Assembly: GCF_004118675.1 (NCBI RefSeq)
Contig: NZ_SDHZ01000001.1
Span: 2,294,001 to 2,358,000, forward strand
Direction of reading: 5' to 3'
Length of the DNA: 64,000 nt
Source of the DNA: Filimonas effusa
GTDB lineage: Bacteria; Bacteroidota; Bacteroidia; Chitinophagales; Chitinophagaceae
Within the stretch, counting starts at the first letter, position 1. The number at the start of each line of letters is the position of its first letter. Made by a program: the position numbers and the translations under genes. The notes beneath the pieces were generated by a model that made no database searches, was not told the origin of the DNA, and saw only the letters and a program-made list of their open reading frames with translations. Positions 7,165 to 17,003 of the stretch are shown here, one piece after another.

Positions 7165-9885
7165 ATGAATAAGAAACAGCTACACCAGCAAGAATGGTAC
7201 AGACTCAACAAAGAGGAAGTAGTGCAGCAAATTGCAACGGATGCCAATGCAGGCTTATCGAATGAAGAAGCAAAGAAGCGTATCAAACAGTATGGACGGA
7301 ACAAGCTGCCGGAAAAGAAAAAAAGCAGCAAATTTATCCGGTTCCTGAAGCATTTTCATGATATCCTGATTTATGTGTTATTGTGCGCTGCGATCGTTAC
7401 GGGTATACTCGGACATTATACCGATACGATCGTTATTGTGGTAGTAGCTGTGGTAAATGCCTGTATTGGTTATTTCCAGGAAAGTAAAGCGGAAGATGCG
7501 TTGAAGAGTATTCAGAATATGTTATCACTCAAAGCGCATGTGATCAGGGATAACAAACGAATAGAGATAGATGCGGAAGAGGTAACGATCGGAGATATCG
7601 TATTACTGAATGCGGGCGATAAGGTTCCTGCCGATCTACGTTTATTGAGTACAGATAGTTTAAAAATAGAAGAATCGGTATTAACCGGGGAATCGGAAGC
7701 ATCGGAGAAAAAAGCCGATCCGTTAGAAGGCGCTACGGAATTGGGTGACCGGATAAACATGGCTTTTACCAGCACTACTATAAGTGCAGGAACGGGAAGA
7801 GGCGTTGTCACCGCTATAGGGAAAGATACAGAGATCGGGAAGATCAACCAGATGATGACAGAAGTGGAACAACTCACCACTCCCCTGTTGCAGCAAACGG
7901 CGAAGTTTGGCAAAACCATTTCTATTTTTATCATTGTGATTGCAGGCGCTACTTATCTCTTCGGGCATTTCCTGAGGGATTATCCTGACGAGGAACTGCT
8001 CATGTCTATTATCGGGCTGGCAGTGGCTGCTATCCCGGAAGGATTACCGGCCATCCTTTCGATCATACTGGCTATCGGGGTACGCAATATGGCCAAACAC
8101 AATGCCATCGTCCGGAATCTTCCTTCGGTAGAAACACTGGGTTCCGTGTCGGTTATCTGCTCGGATAAAACAGGAACGCTTACAAAAAACGAAATGACCG
8201 TACAGCAACTCGCGGTAAGAGATGGCAGTTATCATGTAAGCGGCATCGGTTATGCTCCTGAAGGATCCATTACCCGTGATGCGCAGGAAGTTCACCTGGA
8301 TGAAAACCAACAGCTAAAACAGCTCATATCGTGTTTTCATATTTGTAATGAAGCGTCACTGGATAAAGACAAGGATGATCACTGGATGATAAAAGGCGAT
8401 CCTACGGAGGGGGCCCTTATCACGCTTTCGCATAAGGCTGGATTTTCCGGTTCGGGAAGAGACAGCAACCGGAAAGCCACCATTCCTTTCGATTCGGATT
8501 ACAAGTACATGGCTACGATGGTAGAGGCGGAAGAAGATCAACTGATCTATATCAAGGGAGCCCCCGACCGTTTACTGGATATGGCCAACCGGGAAGAAAG
8601 GCCTGATGGCGCCGGAGATTTCGACAAACCTTACTGGGAGAACCGGATCTCCGAACTTGCCGGAGAAGGGCAGCGTGTAATTGGCGCTGCGTATAAGCGG
8701 GTCGACAAAAATAAACAAGAGATAAGCCATGACGATCTTGGCGAGGGGGTTGTATTCCTGGGACTGGCAGGTATTATAGATCCGCCGAGGGAGGAGGCCA
8801 TAGAGGCTATCAGCTTATGTAAAGAGGCAGGTATTACTGTAAAGATGATCACCGGCGACCATGCCGATACTGCCAGGGCCATAGGTGCGCAGATGGGTAT
8901 CGATGAGGGCGGACAAACCATACAGGGAAAAGAACTGCAGGAAATGGATGACGAAGCGCTCAGGAAGGCAGCGGAAGCAAACCATGTATTTGCACGTACC
9001 AGCCCGGAGCATAAACTAAGGCTGGTGAATGCATTGCAGGCCAATGGCAGCATTTGTGCGATGACCGGCGACGGCGTGAATGATGCACCTGCGTTGAAGC
9101 AGGCCAATGTAGGGATTGCGATGGGCATCAAGGGAACAGAGGTTACCAAAGAAGCCGCCGAAATGGTGTTGGCGGATGATAATTTCAGCACCATCGTAGA
9201 AGCAGTGAAGGAAGGCCGCAGGATCTATGACAACCTGAAAAAGACCATCCTTTTCATATTGCCGACGAACGGCGCGGAGAGCTTCCTGATCATGGCCAGT
9301 ATCTTATTTGGCACGATCATGCCGCTTACTCCTGTACAAATATTGTGGGTGAATATGGTGACATCACTAACGGTATCGCTTGCACTGGCCTTTGAGCCTA
9401 TAGAAGCCGATGCCATGCAAAGGCCTCCGCGACCTACTCATGAGCCGTTGTTAAGCCGCTATTTCATATGGCGTATCCTGTTCGTATCGGTATTCATAGG
9501 CGGCGGCACGCTGTGGCTTTGTACCCACCTGCTGAATATGGGGATCGCAGAAGAAACTGTTAAAACTATCACATTACAAACCATTGTTATTGCGCAGCTT
9601 TTTCATTTGTTCAACTGCCGCAGTGTAAGCCATAGCGCCTTTAACCAGGACTTCTTTTCGAACCGGGCTATTTATGTTGTGGCGGGGCTTTTGTTCGTAT
9701 TGCAGGCTGGCGTTACGTATCTGCCGTTTATGAACCGGGTGTTTGGAACGGAGCCATTATCGTTACAGCACTGGCAATGGCCTTTTTACCTGGGGTTAGC
9801 GACGTTTGTGGTGATAGAGCTTGAGAAAGCGATTGTACGCAACCTGGTGTACGGCAAAAAACAGGCGACAATGGTCATGCGCTAG
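7165..9885 (+). CDS. P-type ATPase, type IIA (Ca2+-ATPase-like) cation pump
   Basis: ATP-driven cation exporter of the inner membrane, about 906 aa from the chosen ATG. An earlier in-frame ATG at 7111 would add 18 residues; I prefer 7165 because family members begin with the WYRLNKEEVVQQI-type N-terminal motif. Visible in order: actuator-domain LTGES, TM4 AAIPEGLP, phosphorylated Asp334 in CSDKTGTLT, nucleotide-binding KGDPTEGAL and KGAPDRLL, hinge TGDGVNDAPAL, and a C-terminal six-helix bundle. TM5 keeps Asn and Glu (PTNGAES), but TM6 reads NMVTSLT: Ser734 replaces the Asp of SERCA site I/II. Ion specificity is therefore uncertain (Ca2+, Mn2+, Na+ or H+). No obvious operon partner. Confidence 0.92.
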   Translation: MNKKQLHQQEWYRLNKEEVVQQIATDANAGLSNEEAKKRIKQYGRNKLPEKKKSSKFIRFLKHFHDILIYVLLCAAIVTGILGHYTDTIVIVVVAVVNACIGYFQESKAEDALKSIQNMLSLKAHVIRDNKRIEIDAEEVTIGDIVLLNAGDKVPADLRLLSTDSLKIEESVLTGESEASEKKADPLEGATELGDRINMAFTSTTISAGTGRGVVTAIGKDTEIGKINQMMTEVEQLTTPLLQQTAKFGKTISIFIIVIAGATYLFGHFLRDYPDEELLMSIIGLAVAAIPEGLPAILSIILAIGVRNMAKHNAIVRNLPSVETLGSVSVICSDKTGTLTKNEMTVQQLAVRDGSYHVSGIGYAPEGSITRDAQEVHLDENQQLKQLISCFHICNEASLDKDKDDHWMIKGDPTEGALITLSHKAGFSGSGRDSNRKATIPFDSDYKYMATMVEAEEDQLIYIKGAPDRLLDMANREERPDGAGDFDKPYWENRISELAGEGQRVIGAAYKRVDKNKQEISHDDLGEGVVFLGLAGIIDPPREEAIEAISLCKEAGITVKMITGDHADTARAIGAQMGIDEGGQTIQGKELQEMDDEALRKAAEANHVFARTSPEHKLRLVNALQANGSICAMTGDGVNDAPALKQANVGIAMGIKGTEVTKEAAEMVLADDNFSTIVEAVKEGRRIYDNLKKTILFILPTNGAESFLIMASILFGTIMPLTPVQILWVNMVTSLTVSLALAFEPIEADAMQRPPRPTHEPLLSRYFIWRILFVSVFIGGGTLWLCTHLLNMGIAEETVKTITLQTIVIAQLFHLFNCRSVSHSAFNQDFFSNRAIYVVAGLLFVLQAGVTYLPFMNRVFGTEPLSLQHWQWPFYLGLATFVVIELEKAIVRNLVYGKKQATMVMR

Positions 9886-9982
9886 GCGATGAAAAAGCAT
9901 TACCTTCCGGCCGGAAATAAAAGATGCAGAACCCGAATTATCTGTATTGCCATATCGCACTAAACCAATTCGGAAGTAAAAG

Positions 9983-11278
9983 ATGAACAAGCTTATATTT
10001 ATCGTTATCGCGCTGTTTTTTTCGTGCGCGGGGACTTCACAAAAAAAGGGTGTTTCAGTAAAGGAGAAGTATTCACAGCAGATGGTGGAAACCCGTGCTA
10101 TGAAGACGTTTGTGACCAACCGGAAAGAGCAGCAGCTGGCAACAGCGCACTGGGACTATGTGCCCGGTCTGGTTGCCTTCAGTGTATTAAAAGCCTGGGA
10201 GCAGTATCCTGAGAAAACAGCGTATTACGATATTGTAAAAGCCTATGCCGACCATTGTCTGCGTGGCGGGGATACGGTTACGGTTGGAGAAAGCAATATC
10301 GATGATCTGGCAGCGGGCAAGATATTCTTTACCTTGTATAAAACAGAAACAGCAAAAGGCAACCAGGCTGATGCAGCACGTTACAAACATTGCGCAGACT
10401 TTTTAAGGAATAAGCTGAAATACAAGCATAAAAGAATCGGCGGCACGCTACCCGGGGCAGGCGGTTTTTATCATAAGGCGCAGTATCCTAACCAAATGTG
10501 GCTCGATGGTCTGTACATGGGGCCTGCGTTGTATGCCGCCTGGGAAAACAGTTTTGGAAAGCCAGGCTCTGCCGAGACCAATGCTTCCTGGACAGATATC
10601 GCCTTACAGTTCAAGACCATTAACCATTTTACTTATGATAGCAGCAAGCAGTTGAACTATCATGGGTGGGCCGCTGATCCAACCGATGCCAATGCATTCT
10701 GGTCGAAGAAGACTGCGCCGTTTAAAGGTTGTTCTCCCGAGTTCTGGGGAAGGGGCATGGGCTGGTTTTTTGCAGCGCTTGCCGATGTACTTGAAATAAT
10801 GCCTGCCAATCATCCTGATCAACCTGCGTTGAAGCAGATCATACAGCAGGTGGCGGCAGGTTTGGCCCGTCACCAGGATAAAGCCAGCGGCTGCTGGTAC
10901 CAGCTGTTGCAGTATAACGATCAGACTAAAGGGCAATCGTGCCAGCAAAGTAATTACCTGGAGTCTTCCGCTTCTTCTATGTTCACTTATGCGTTCTTTA
11001 AAAGCATCAGACTGGGGCTGATAGATAAAAAAACCTACCTGCCTGTTGCCGAAAAGGCTTATGCAGGACTGCTGAAGCAGTTTATCCGTAAGGCCCCTGA
11101 TGGCACAGTATCGATACTGCAGTCATGCGCTTCTGCGGGACTTGGACCTGCGCGTGATCCGGCAAGGACCGGCACTATCGATTACTACCTGTGCGGGCCT
11201 GATGTTATGGTTACGCAGAATGAGGGTAAAGCTGTAGGGCCGTTTATCATGGCCAGCCTGGAATACGAGCGCCGTTAA
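9983..11278 (+). CDS. GH105 unsaturated rhamnogalacturonyl/glucuronyl hydrolase, lipoprotein
   Basis: Removes delta-4,5-unsaturated uronic acid from the non-reducing end of oligosaccharides left by polysaccharide lyases. The 431-aa protein has a short signal peptide with a lipobox-like FFSCAG, then an (alpha/alpha)6 barrel with the family's QMWLDGLYMGPALYA motif, the preceding GGFYHKA loop, and WGRGMGWFFAAL. Length agrees with secreted Bacteroidota GH105 proteins. It stands outside the large PUL and in the opposite direction, with its own terminator. It shares the substrate class of the GH88 in the PUL, so the two may work on the same lyase products. GH105 rather than GH88 is judged from the MWLDGLYM block. 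Confidence 0.88.
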   Translation: MNKLIFIVIALFFSCAGTSQKKGVSVKEKYSQQMVETRAMKTFVTNRKEQQLATAHWDYVPGLVAFSVLKAWEQYPEKTAYYDIVKAYADHCLRGGDTVTVGESNIDDLAAGKIFFTLYKTETAKGNQADAARYKHCADFLRNKLKYKHKRIGGTLPGAGGFYHKAQYPNQMWLDGLYMGPALYAAWENSFGKPGSAETNASWTDIALQFKTINHFTYDSSKQLNYHGWAADPTDANAFWSKKTAPFKGCSPEFWGRGMGWFFAALADVLEIMPANHPDQPALKQIIQQVAAGLARHQDKASGCWYQLLQYNDQTKGQSCQQSNYLESSASSMFTYAFFKSIRLGLIDKKTYLPVAEKAYAGLLKQFIRKAPDGTVSILQSCASAGLGPARDPARTGTIDYYLCGPDVMVTQNEGKAVGPFIMASLEYERR

Positions 11279-11304
11279 ATCAATTACATATATTCCCCTA
11301 TACC

Positions 11305-11341
11305 AAAGAGGCTGTATCACTTCAGATACAGCCTCTTTTTA
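11305..11341. terminator. Terminator between GH105 and the metal-efflux operon, probably bidirectional
   Basis: A perfect 14-bp stem AAAGAGGCTGTATC / GATACAGCCTCTTT with a six-base loop and a T run on the plus strand and an A run on the other side. It separates two convergent units and repeats the stem core seen at 2388-2427. Confidence 0.85.
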
Positions 11342-11366
11342 TTTGTTGTAACCTTTCCTATAACCT

Positions 11367-12512
11367 CTACTCTTCTTCCCCGGTATTCTTTATTTTCATG
11401 AGCACTGCGTAGGCATTTTTTGTTACGAGGCTGGTTTGAGCTGTAATGCCATTGGCTTCGATCTGCTGTCGGCCTTTACTGCTTATGCCTGGTACGATTT
11501 CGGTCATGCGGAAGTTGTTGTTACCGGCGTCGACGAAGACATAGAATTTATTTTCCCAGCGCACTACGGCTTCTTCGGGAACGGTAAGCGCTTCTTTATT
11601 GTCCACTGCGATCTCGCCATTCATAAACATACCTGGTACCAGGGTGGCGTGGTAATTTTCGAAATGACAATGAATTTCGGCTGCCCTGTCGGCGTTGAGG
11701 CTTTTACTGATAAGGATGATCTCCGCCATATATTTTTTATCGGGGTTGGCATTGGTATAGGCAGTTACCTTCTGTCCTACTGATAAGCTGTTCAGATCTT
11801 TTTCAAAGACGTTCAGCGACAAATGAATATCGCCGGGGTCAACCAGTTCGAACAACATATCGGTTGGCGCAGTGTATTTGCCGACGTTTACATTCACCTT
11901 TGAGACAAAGCCGTTAATGGGCGATTTGATATGAACCGTACGGGTAAGGCTGCCCGCGTCGAGTTTATGCGCATCTATGCCAATCATTTCGAGCTTCATA
12001 CCAAGTGCATTCATGAGGATGCGCTGCTTTTCCATTTCGGCTTTGGCCTGCTGCAAGACCTTGTCGCTGCTGGCTTTGCTGGCGTTCAGATCTTTCTGGC
12101 GGCTATGTTCCAGTACTGCCAGTTCGTACAATTCCTTTGCTGTAAGATAATCCTGTTGCAGCTGGATAAACTGCATGTCTTCCATTTCGGCAAGGACCTG
12201 TCCTTTTTTAACAGGCATACCGGGCAACAAGGTTGTAGACTTCAGGTAGCCGCCCAGAGGAAAACTAAGGCTTACGGTGCTTTGCGGCGGCACGTCTATT
12301 TTACCCTGTACCCTAAGCAAACCGCTTATTTTTTCCATCAGCGGTTTACCTGTTTCGATTCCAACACTTTTCAATTGCTGCGGTGTAAAAGATACAGATG
12401 TAACATCTTCCGTACTGCCGGCTTTAGCCGTTTCCTTTTCTGCTTCTTTTTTGCCACCACCACAGGCTGTGAGCATTATCAAACCTAATAAACCTGCTAT
12501 ATATTGTTTCAT
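11367..12512 (-). CDS. Periplasmic adaptor (HlyD/CusB family) of an RND heavy-metal efflux pump
   Basis: Membrane-fusion lipoprotein linking the RND permease to the outer-membrane channel. The 381-aa protein has a signal peptide with lipobox LMLTAC (Cys17), a charged linker, then barrel-sandwich lipoyl halves (SFPLGGYLKSTTLLPGMPVKKGQVLAEME and TVHIKSPINGFVSKVNVNVGKY) flanking an alpha-hairpin (about residues 115-185), followed by a beta-barrel (LVPGMFMNGEIAV) and a membrane-proximal domain. Only two His residues lie in the IHCHFENYH segment near the barrel, a possible metal contact (inference). It is the last gene of a three-gene minus-strand operon, 36 bases after the RND-TolC fusion gene. 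Metal specificity cannot be read from it alone. Confidence 0.92.
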   Translation of the reverse strand: MKQYIAGLLGLIMLTACGGGKKEAEKETAKAGSTEDVTSVSFTPQQLKSVGIETGKPLMEKISGLLRVQGKIDVPPQSTVSLSFPLGGYLKSTTLLPGMPVKKGQVLAEMEDMQFIQLQQDYLTAKELYELAVLEHSRQKDLNASKASSDKVLQQAKAEMEKQRILMNALGMKLEMIGIDAHKLDAGSLTRTVHIKSPINGFVSKVNVNVGKYTAPTDMLFELVDPGDIHLSLNVFEKDLNSLSVGQKVTAYTNANPDKKYMAEIILISKSLNADRAAEIHCHFENYHATLVPGMFMNGEIAVDNKEALTVPEEAVVRWENKFYVFVDAGNNNFRMTEIVPGISSKGRQQIEANGITAQTSLVTKNAYAVLMKIKNTGEEE

Positions 12513-12548
12513 TACTATTTTATTTTGAGTGTTATTCCGGATGTGCTA

Positions 12549-15500
12549 TTACAGGTTATACAATTTCATCAGTTGAATGAGTGCCTGGTTAAAACTGTTC
12601 AAAGCCGATACATAATCGTTTTTGATGCTGATGGCCTGGTTTACCAGGATCACCCTTTGGAGGTAGTCTATTTCACCGCCCTGGAACTGGTCATCGGCAG
12701 TAGAGATGATGACGTTAGCGTTCTTCAATCCCTGTGTTTCGTAATAATCGAGGCTTTGGCGGAACTTTTCCAGCTGCGTGTTTGCAGTAACGATATCCGC
12801 CTGTAATTTCTGAGAGAGGTAAGCATCCTGTTTCCGGCTTTTCTCCCAGTTGATCCTGGCTGCTGCTGCGCGGGCCTGTTGTGATTTAAAGAACAATGGG
12901 ATACTTATTCCTGCACTCCAATAGCCAAACCTGTCGCCACCGGAATAATTTACCTCCTGGCCATTGACCACCTGTGTACCGATAAGGCTTTGGTTATTAT
13001 ATCCCAGCATAAAATCGGGCAGCAGTTTTGCTTTTTCCGTTTTCCACTGGGCTTCTGCGGCCTGCTGCCTGTAGCGTGACCATTCGAGCAAGGGAAGTGT
13101 ATCGACCTGGGTAGTTCCGGGCTGCATGAGCATGGCATCGAGCCTTGGCGTGGCAACCGAGGGGTGGTATAATACAGAATCCTGCAGGAACACATTCAGT
13201 TGTACGAGCGTAACATCCATATCCCTGTTTAGCATAGCCAGCTGATTGGTGATCTGCTGTCGCTGGGCTTCGGCTGCTGTTTTTTCCATGATGTTTGCCG
13301 CACCGTCTTTAAAGCGCAGCAGTGATTTGCTTTCGTACAGGCGGTAAAGGCTATCGGCATACAGGAGGAGCTTTCTTCTTTCTTCGAGGGAGATATACTC
13401 GAAGAAGAGCGACCGCACGTTGAAACGCAGTTCCTGTTCCGTTAACCTTGTTTCAGCATTTGCAGCCAGGTAGTCGGCTTTCAGCGCTTTCTGCTGGCTG
13501 GCATATACTGATGGAAAGCTAAAGGATTGGTTGATACCGAAACGCGTATCGTTGTTACTACTGTTGAACTTACCATAGTCGGCACTAAAAACCGTTTTGG
13601 GCAGATCATAGGCAGTACGCTGCATTTTTGCGGAAGCGGCTTCATTGAGACGAGCTCCCTGCAATTGCAGGTTCCTTTGTGAAGCCAGTTGTAAAGCCTG
13701 TTCCAGTGTTAACGGCCGGGCTGTGACGGGTGTATGTACGCCTGTAGCGGACGGATTGGCGGTCATAGATTGCGCCGTTAGTTCTCCTGTACTTAAAGCC
13801 ATGAGGAAAGGCAGGATGATCACCGCGGCAGAGGCTGGCGTGTGCTTCTTTTTACGTGATCTTTTGCCATCGAAAAGCAGGTAAAGAGCGGGGAGTACGA
13901 ACAACGTGAGTAAAGTAGCCGAGATCAATCCACCTATTACAACTGTCGCCAGCGGGCGTTGCACTTCGGCGCCAGCGCCATTGCTAAGGGCCATAGGCAG
14001 GAAGCCCAGCGATGCTACTGCTGCGGTCATGAGTACCGGCCTCAACCTGTTGCGGGTGCCCATTTTCACAAGCAGCAGCGGGTCCTCGACCCAGCCTTCT
14101 TTTTTAATCCTGTTGAATTCGGAGATCAAGACGATGCCATTGAGCACCGCTACGCCAAATAAGGCGATAAAACCAACACCTGCGGAAATACTGAAAGGCA
14201 TGCCGCGCAGCGCCAGTGCAAACACACCGCCGATAGCAGAGAGCGGGATGGCGGTATAGATGAGTGCCCCTTCTTTCACGGAAGAGAATGCAAAGTATAA
14301 CATGATAAAGATGAGTAATAAAGCAACAGGCACTGCGATGCTAAGTCTTGACTTGGCCTGCTGCAGGTTTTCGAAAGCGCCACCATATGTAATGGTATAA
14401 CCCGGGTCCATTTTCAGTTTTGCATTCACTTTCTGCTGCAATTCTTCGACAATGGATTGAACGTCGCGGCCGCGTATATTGAAGCCTACCGTGATCCTGC
14501 GGCGTGTATTTTCGCGCTGGATCTGGTTGGGGCCTTCTACTTCGCTGATCGTTGCCACCTGGTATAAGGGGATCTGGACACCTGAAGGAGTAGAGATCTG
14601 CAGGTTTTGAACATCGTTGATGTTCTTACGGCCTTCATCACCTACCCTTACCACGAGGTCGAAGCTTTTTTCTCCTTCATAGACCTTACCGGCGGCGGCG
14701 CCTGCAAAGGCCGCGTTAATGGTACGGTTCACATCGTCGATGTTAAGGCCGTATTTCGCAATTTCATCGCGGTTAAATTCGATCACGATCTGGGGCATAC
14801 CTGTCACCTTTTCGACATACCAGTCGGCAGCGCCTTCTACCGTTCGGGCGATGGCTCCGAGCTGGTTTGCGTAGGTTGCCAGTTTATCGAGGTCTTCGCC
14901 GAAGATCTTGCAGACAACATCCTGTTTGGCGCCCGTCATCAATTCATTGAAGCGCATTTGAACGGGATACTGAAAGCTGGTGGTGACACCGGGCAAAACA
15001 TCTTGTGCGGTTGCCGCCATTTTATCGGCCAGTTCGGAAAAAGACTTTGCGCTGGTCCATTCCTTTTTATCTTTCAGGACAATGATCATATCACCTGCTT
15101 CGACGGGCATGGGATCGGTAGGAATTTCGGAGCTACCTATACGGCTAACGACGTTTATAACTTCGGGATAGGATGCTTTTATTTTATCGGCGATACGGTT
15201 CACCTGGTCGATGGTGGTGCTGAGGTTGGTACCTACGAGCAGCCTGGTTTCCACGGCGAAGTCACCTTCTTCGAGTTGCGGGATGAATTCACCTCCCATA
15301 CGCGTGAAGAGGAAAACCGCCAGGCCAAATAAAGCAAAGGCCAATACCACCATCGTTCTTCTTATTTTCAAAGCGCGTGTAAGTATCTTCTGGTACCATT
15401 CTTCGATACGCAGCATTACCCTATCGGAGATATTGGGCTTATGCGAGATCTTTTTATTGATGAGCAGGGAGCTGATCATCGGCACATAAGTAAGCGACAA

Positions 15501-16973
15501 GATGAAAGCCCCCAGGATAGCAAATGCTACTGTTTGCGCCATGGGTTTGAACATTTTGCCTTCTATGCCCGATAAAGAAAGAATGGGCAGATAAACGATC
15601 AGGATAATGATTTGGCCAAAGACGGCCGCATTCATCATACGGGAAGCGGAGCCTGCCACCTCGCTGTTCATTTCCTGTTGCGTGATGAGATGTTTTTTCG
15701 CATACCGTTCGGAGTGGGCGATATGATGGAGGATGGCTTCCACGATGATCACGGCGCCATCGACAATCAAGCCGAAGTCAAGTGCGCCAAGGCTCATGAG
15801 GTTACCACTTACACCAAACGTATTCATCATTGCGATGGCGAACAGCATGGATAAAGGGATCACGGATGCCACTATAAAGCCGGCCCTGAAATTACCGAGG
15901 AACAATACCAAGACCAGTACCACGATAAGCGCGCCTTCGAGCAGGTTATGTTCTACCGTACCGATGGCGTTATTCACCATTTTCGTTCTATCGAGGAAAG
16001 GCACGATCTCAAGGCCTTCGGGAAGCGTTTTTTCAATGTCGGCGATCTTTGCTTTCACATCCTTGACGACCTGGGACGAGTTCCCCCCTTTGAGCATCAT
16101 AACGATACCACCGGCCACTTCGCCTTGTCCCGCCATAGTTAAGGCACCATACCTGATAGCTGAACCCAGCCGTACATCGGCGATATGACTGATGAGAACA
16201 GGGGTACCATCGCTGTTATTCTTTACAACGATCTTCAGTATATCCGGGATAGATTTGGTAAGACCCACGCTGCGGATATATAATACAGAGGGCCCTTTTT
16301 CGATATAGGCTCCGCCTGTGTTCTGGTTATTGCGGTTCAATGCGGTAAACACATCACTGATGGTGAGGTTGAGGGCTTTGAGCCTGGCGGGGTTCACGGC
16401 GACCTCGTATTGTTTGAGGTTACCACCGAAGGTAGCTACATCGGCCACGCCGGGCGTGCCCAGCAACTGGCGGCGTACCTGCCAATCCTGTATGGTACGC
16501 AGATGGGCCAGAGAATACTTTTGCTGGTATCCTTTTTTAGGCTTTAACACATATTGATAGATCTCACCGAGGCCCGTTGTTACGGGCGCCAACTGGGGTG
16601 TATTTGCATTTTCATTGATATCGACCTGGGACAGGCGTTCCATGACCTGTTGCCGTGCCCAGTAGACATCGGCTTTATCGTCGAACACAACGGAGATAAG
16701 TGAAAGGCCGAAACGGGAAAGGCTGCGGCTTTCTTTGAGACCGGGGATATTACTGATGGCCTGTTCAATGGGAAAAGTGATTAACCTTTCCACATCCTCC
16801 GCACCGAGGGATGGCGCTGTTGTGATGATCTGCACCTGGTTATTGGTGATATCGGGAACAGCGTCGACAGGTAACTGAGCAACCTGGCAGGCACCATATA
16901 TTATCCATAAAAGGATAAAGATGCCAACTACCAGTTTGTTCTTCACTGAGAATTGAATGATCTTATTCAGCAT
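12549..16973 (-). CDS. CzcA/CusA-type heavy-metal RND permease fused to a TolC-family outer-membrane factor
   Basis: A 1474-aa two-part efflux protein. Residues 1-1037 form a complete HME-RND permease: VAQLPVDAVPDITNNQVQI near the N-terminus, proton-relay motif DFGLIVDGAVIIVE in TM4 (as in CzcA), porter motif QMRFNELMTGA, and the last TM block ending KRSRKKKH. Residues ~1038-1068 read like a signal peptide (basic stretch, hydrophobic AAVIILPFLMALS, then ELTAQS). Residues ~1069-1474 are a TolC-like outer-membrane factor with two long coiled hairpins and a typical length of ~405. The fusion, or a precursor cleaved by signal peptidase, would supply inner- and outer-membrane parts from one gene. 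The DFGLIVDG motif favours Zn/Co/Cd-type substrates over Cu/Ag; this is inference. The reading frame is uninterrupted. Confidence 0.93.
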   Translation of the reverse strand: MLNKIIQFSVKNKLVVGIFILLWIIYGACQVAQLPVDAVPDITNNQVQIITTAPSLGAEDVERLITFPIEQAISNIPGLKESRSLSRFGLSLISVVFDDKADVYWARQQVMERLSQVDINENANTPQLAPVTTGLGEIYQYVLKPKKGYQQKYSLAHLRTIQDWQVRRQLLGTPGVADVATFGGNLKQYEVAVNPARLKALNLTISDVFTALNRNNQNTGGAYIEKGPSVLYIRSVGLTKSIPDILKIVVKNNSDGTPVLISHIADVRLGSAIRYGALTMAGQGEVAGGIVMMLKGGNSSQVVKDVKAKIADIEKTLPEGLEIVPFLDRTKMVNNAIGTVEHNLLEGALIVVLVLVLFLGNFRAGFIVASVIPLSMLFAIAMMNTFGVSGNLMSLGALDFGLIVDGAVIIVEAILHHIAHSERYAKKHLITQQEMNSEVAGSASRMMNAAVFGQIIILIVYLPILSLSGIEGKMFKPMAQTVAFAILGAFILSLTYVPMISSLLINKKISHKPNISDRVMLRIEEWYQKILTRALKIRRTMVVLAFALFGLAVFLFTRMGGEFIPQLEEGDFAVETRLLVGTNLSTTIDQVNRIADKIKASYPEVINVVSRIGSSEIPTDPMPVEAGDMIIVLKDKKEWTSAKSFSELADKMAATAQDVLPGVTTSFQYPVQMRFNELMTGAKQDVVCKIFGEDLDKLATYANQLGAIARTVEGAADWYVEKVTGMPQIVIEFNRDEIAKYGLNIDDVNRTINAAFAGAAAGKVYEGEKSFDLVVRVGDEGRKNINDVQNLQISTPSGVQIPLYQVATISEVEGPNQIQRENTRRRITVGFNIRGRDVQSIVEELQQKVNAKLKMDPGYTITYGGAFENLQQAKSRLSIAVPVALLLIFIMLYFAFSSVKEGALIYTAIPLSAIGGVFALALRGMPFSISAGVGFIALFGVAVLNGIVLISEFNRIKKEGWVEDPLLLVKMGTRNRLRPVLMTAAVASLGFLPMALSNGAGAEVQRPLATVVIGGLISATLLTLFVLPALYLLFDGKRSRKKKHTPASAAVIILPFLMALSTGELTAQSMTANPSATGVHTPVTARPLTLEQALQLASQRNLQLQGARLNEAASAKMQRTAYDLPKTVFSADYGKFNSSNNDTRFGINQSFSFPSVYASQQKALKADYLAANAETRLTEQELRFNVRSLFFEYISLEERRKLLLYADSLYRLYESKSLLRFKDGAANIMEKTAAEAQRQQITNQLAMLNRDMDVTLVQLNVFLQDSVLYHPSVATPRLDAMLMQPGTTQVDTLPLLEWSRYRQQAAEAQWKTEKAKLLPDFMLGYNNQSLIGTQVVNGQEVNYSGGDRFGYWSAGISIPLFFKSQQARAAAARINWEKSRKQDAYLSQKLQADIVTANTQLEKFRQSLDYYETQGLKNANVIISTADDQFQGGEIDYLQRVILVNQAISIKNDYVSALNSFNQALIQLMKLYNL

Positions 16974-17003
16974 GCTATTTCATGGGGTGATACATCAGAA
17001 AAG

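Noticed and set aside
14607-15332. A 241-codon open frame antisense to the RND permease gene
   Set aside because: It lies wholly inside a well supported gene, has no recognisable domain or start signal, and mirrors the codon pattern of the opposite strand.
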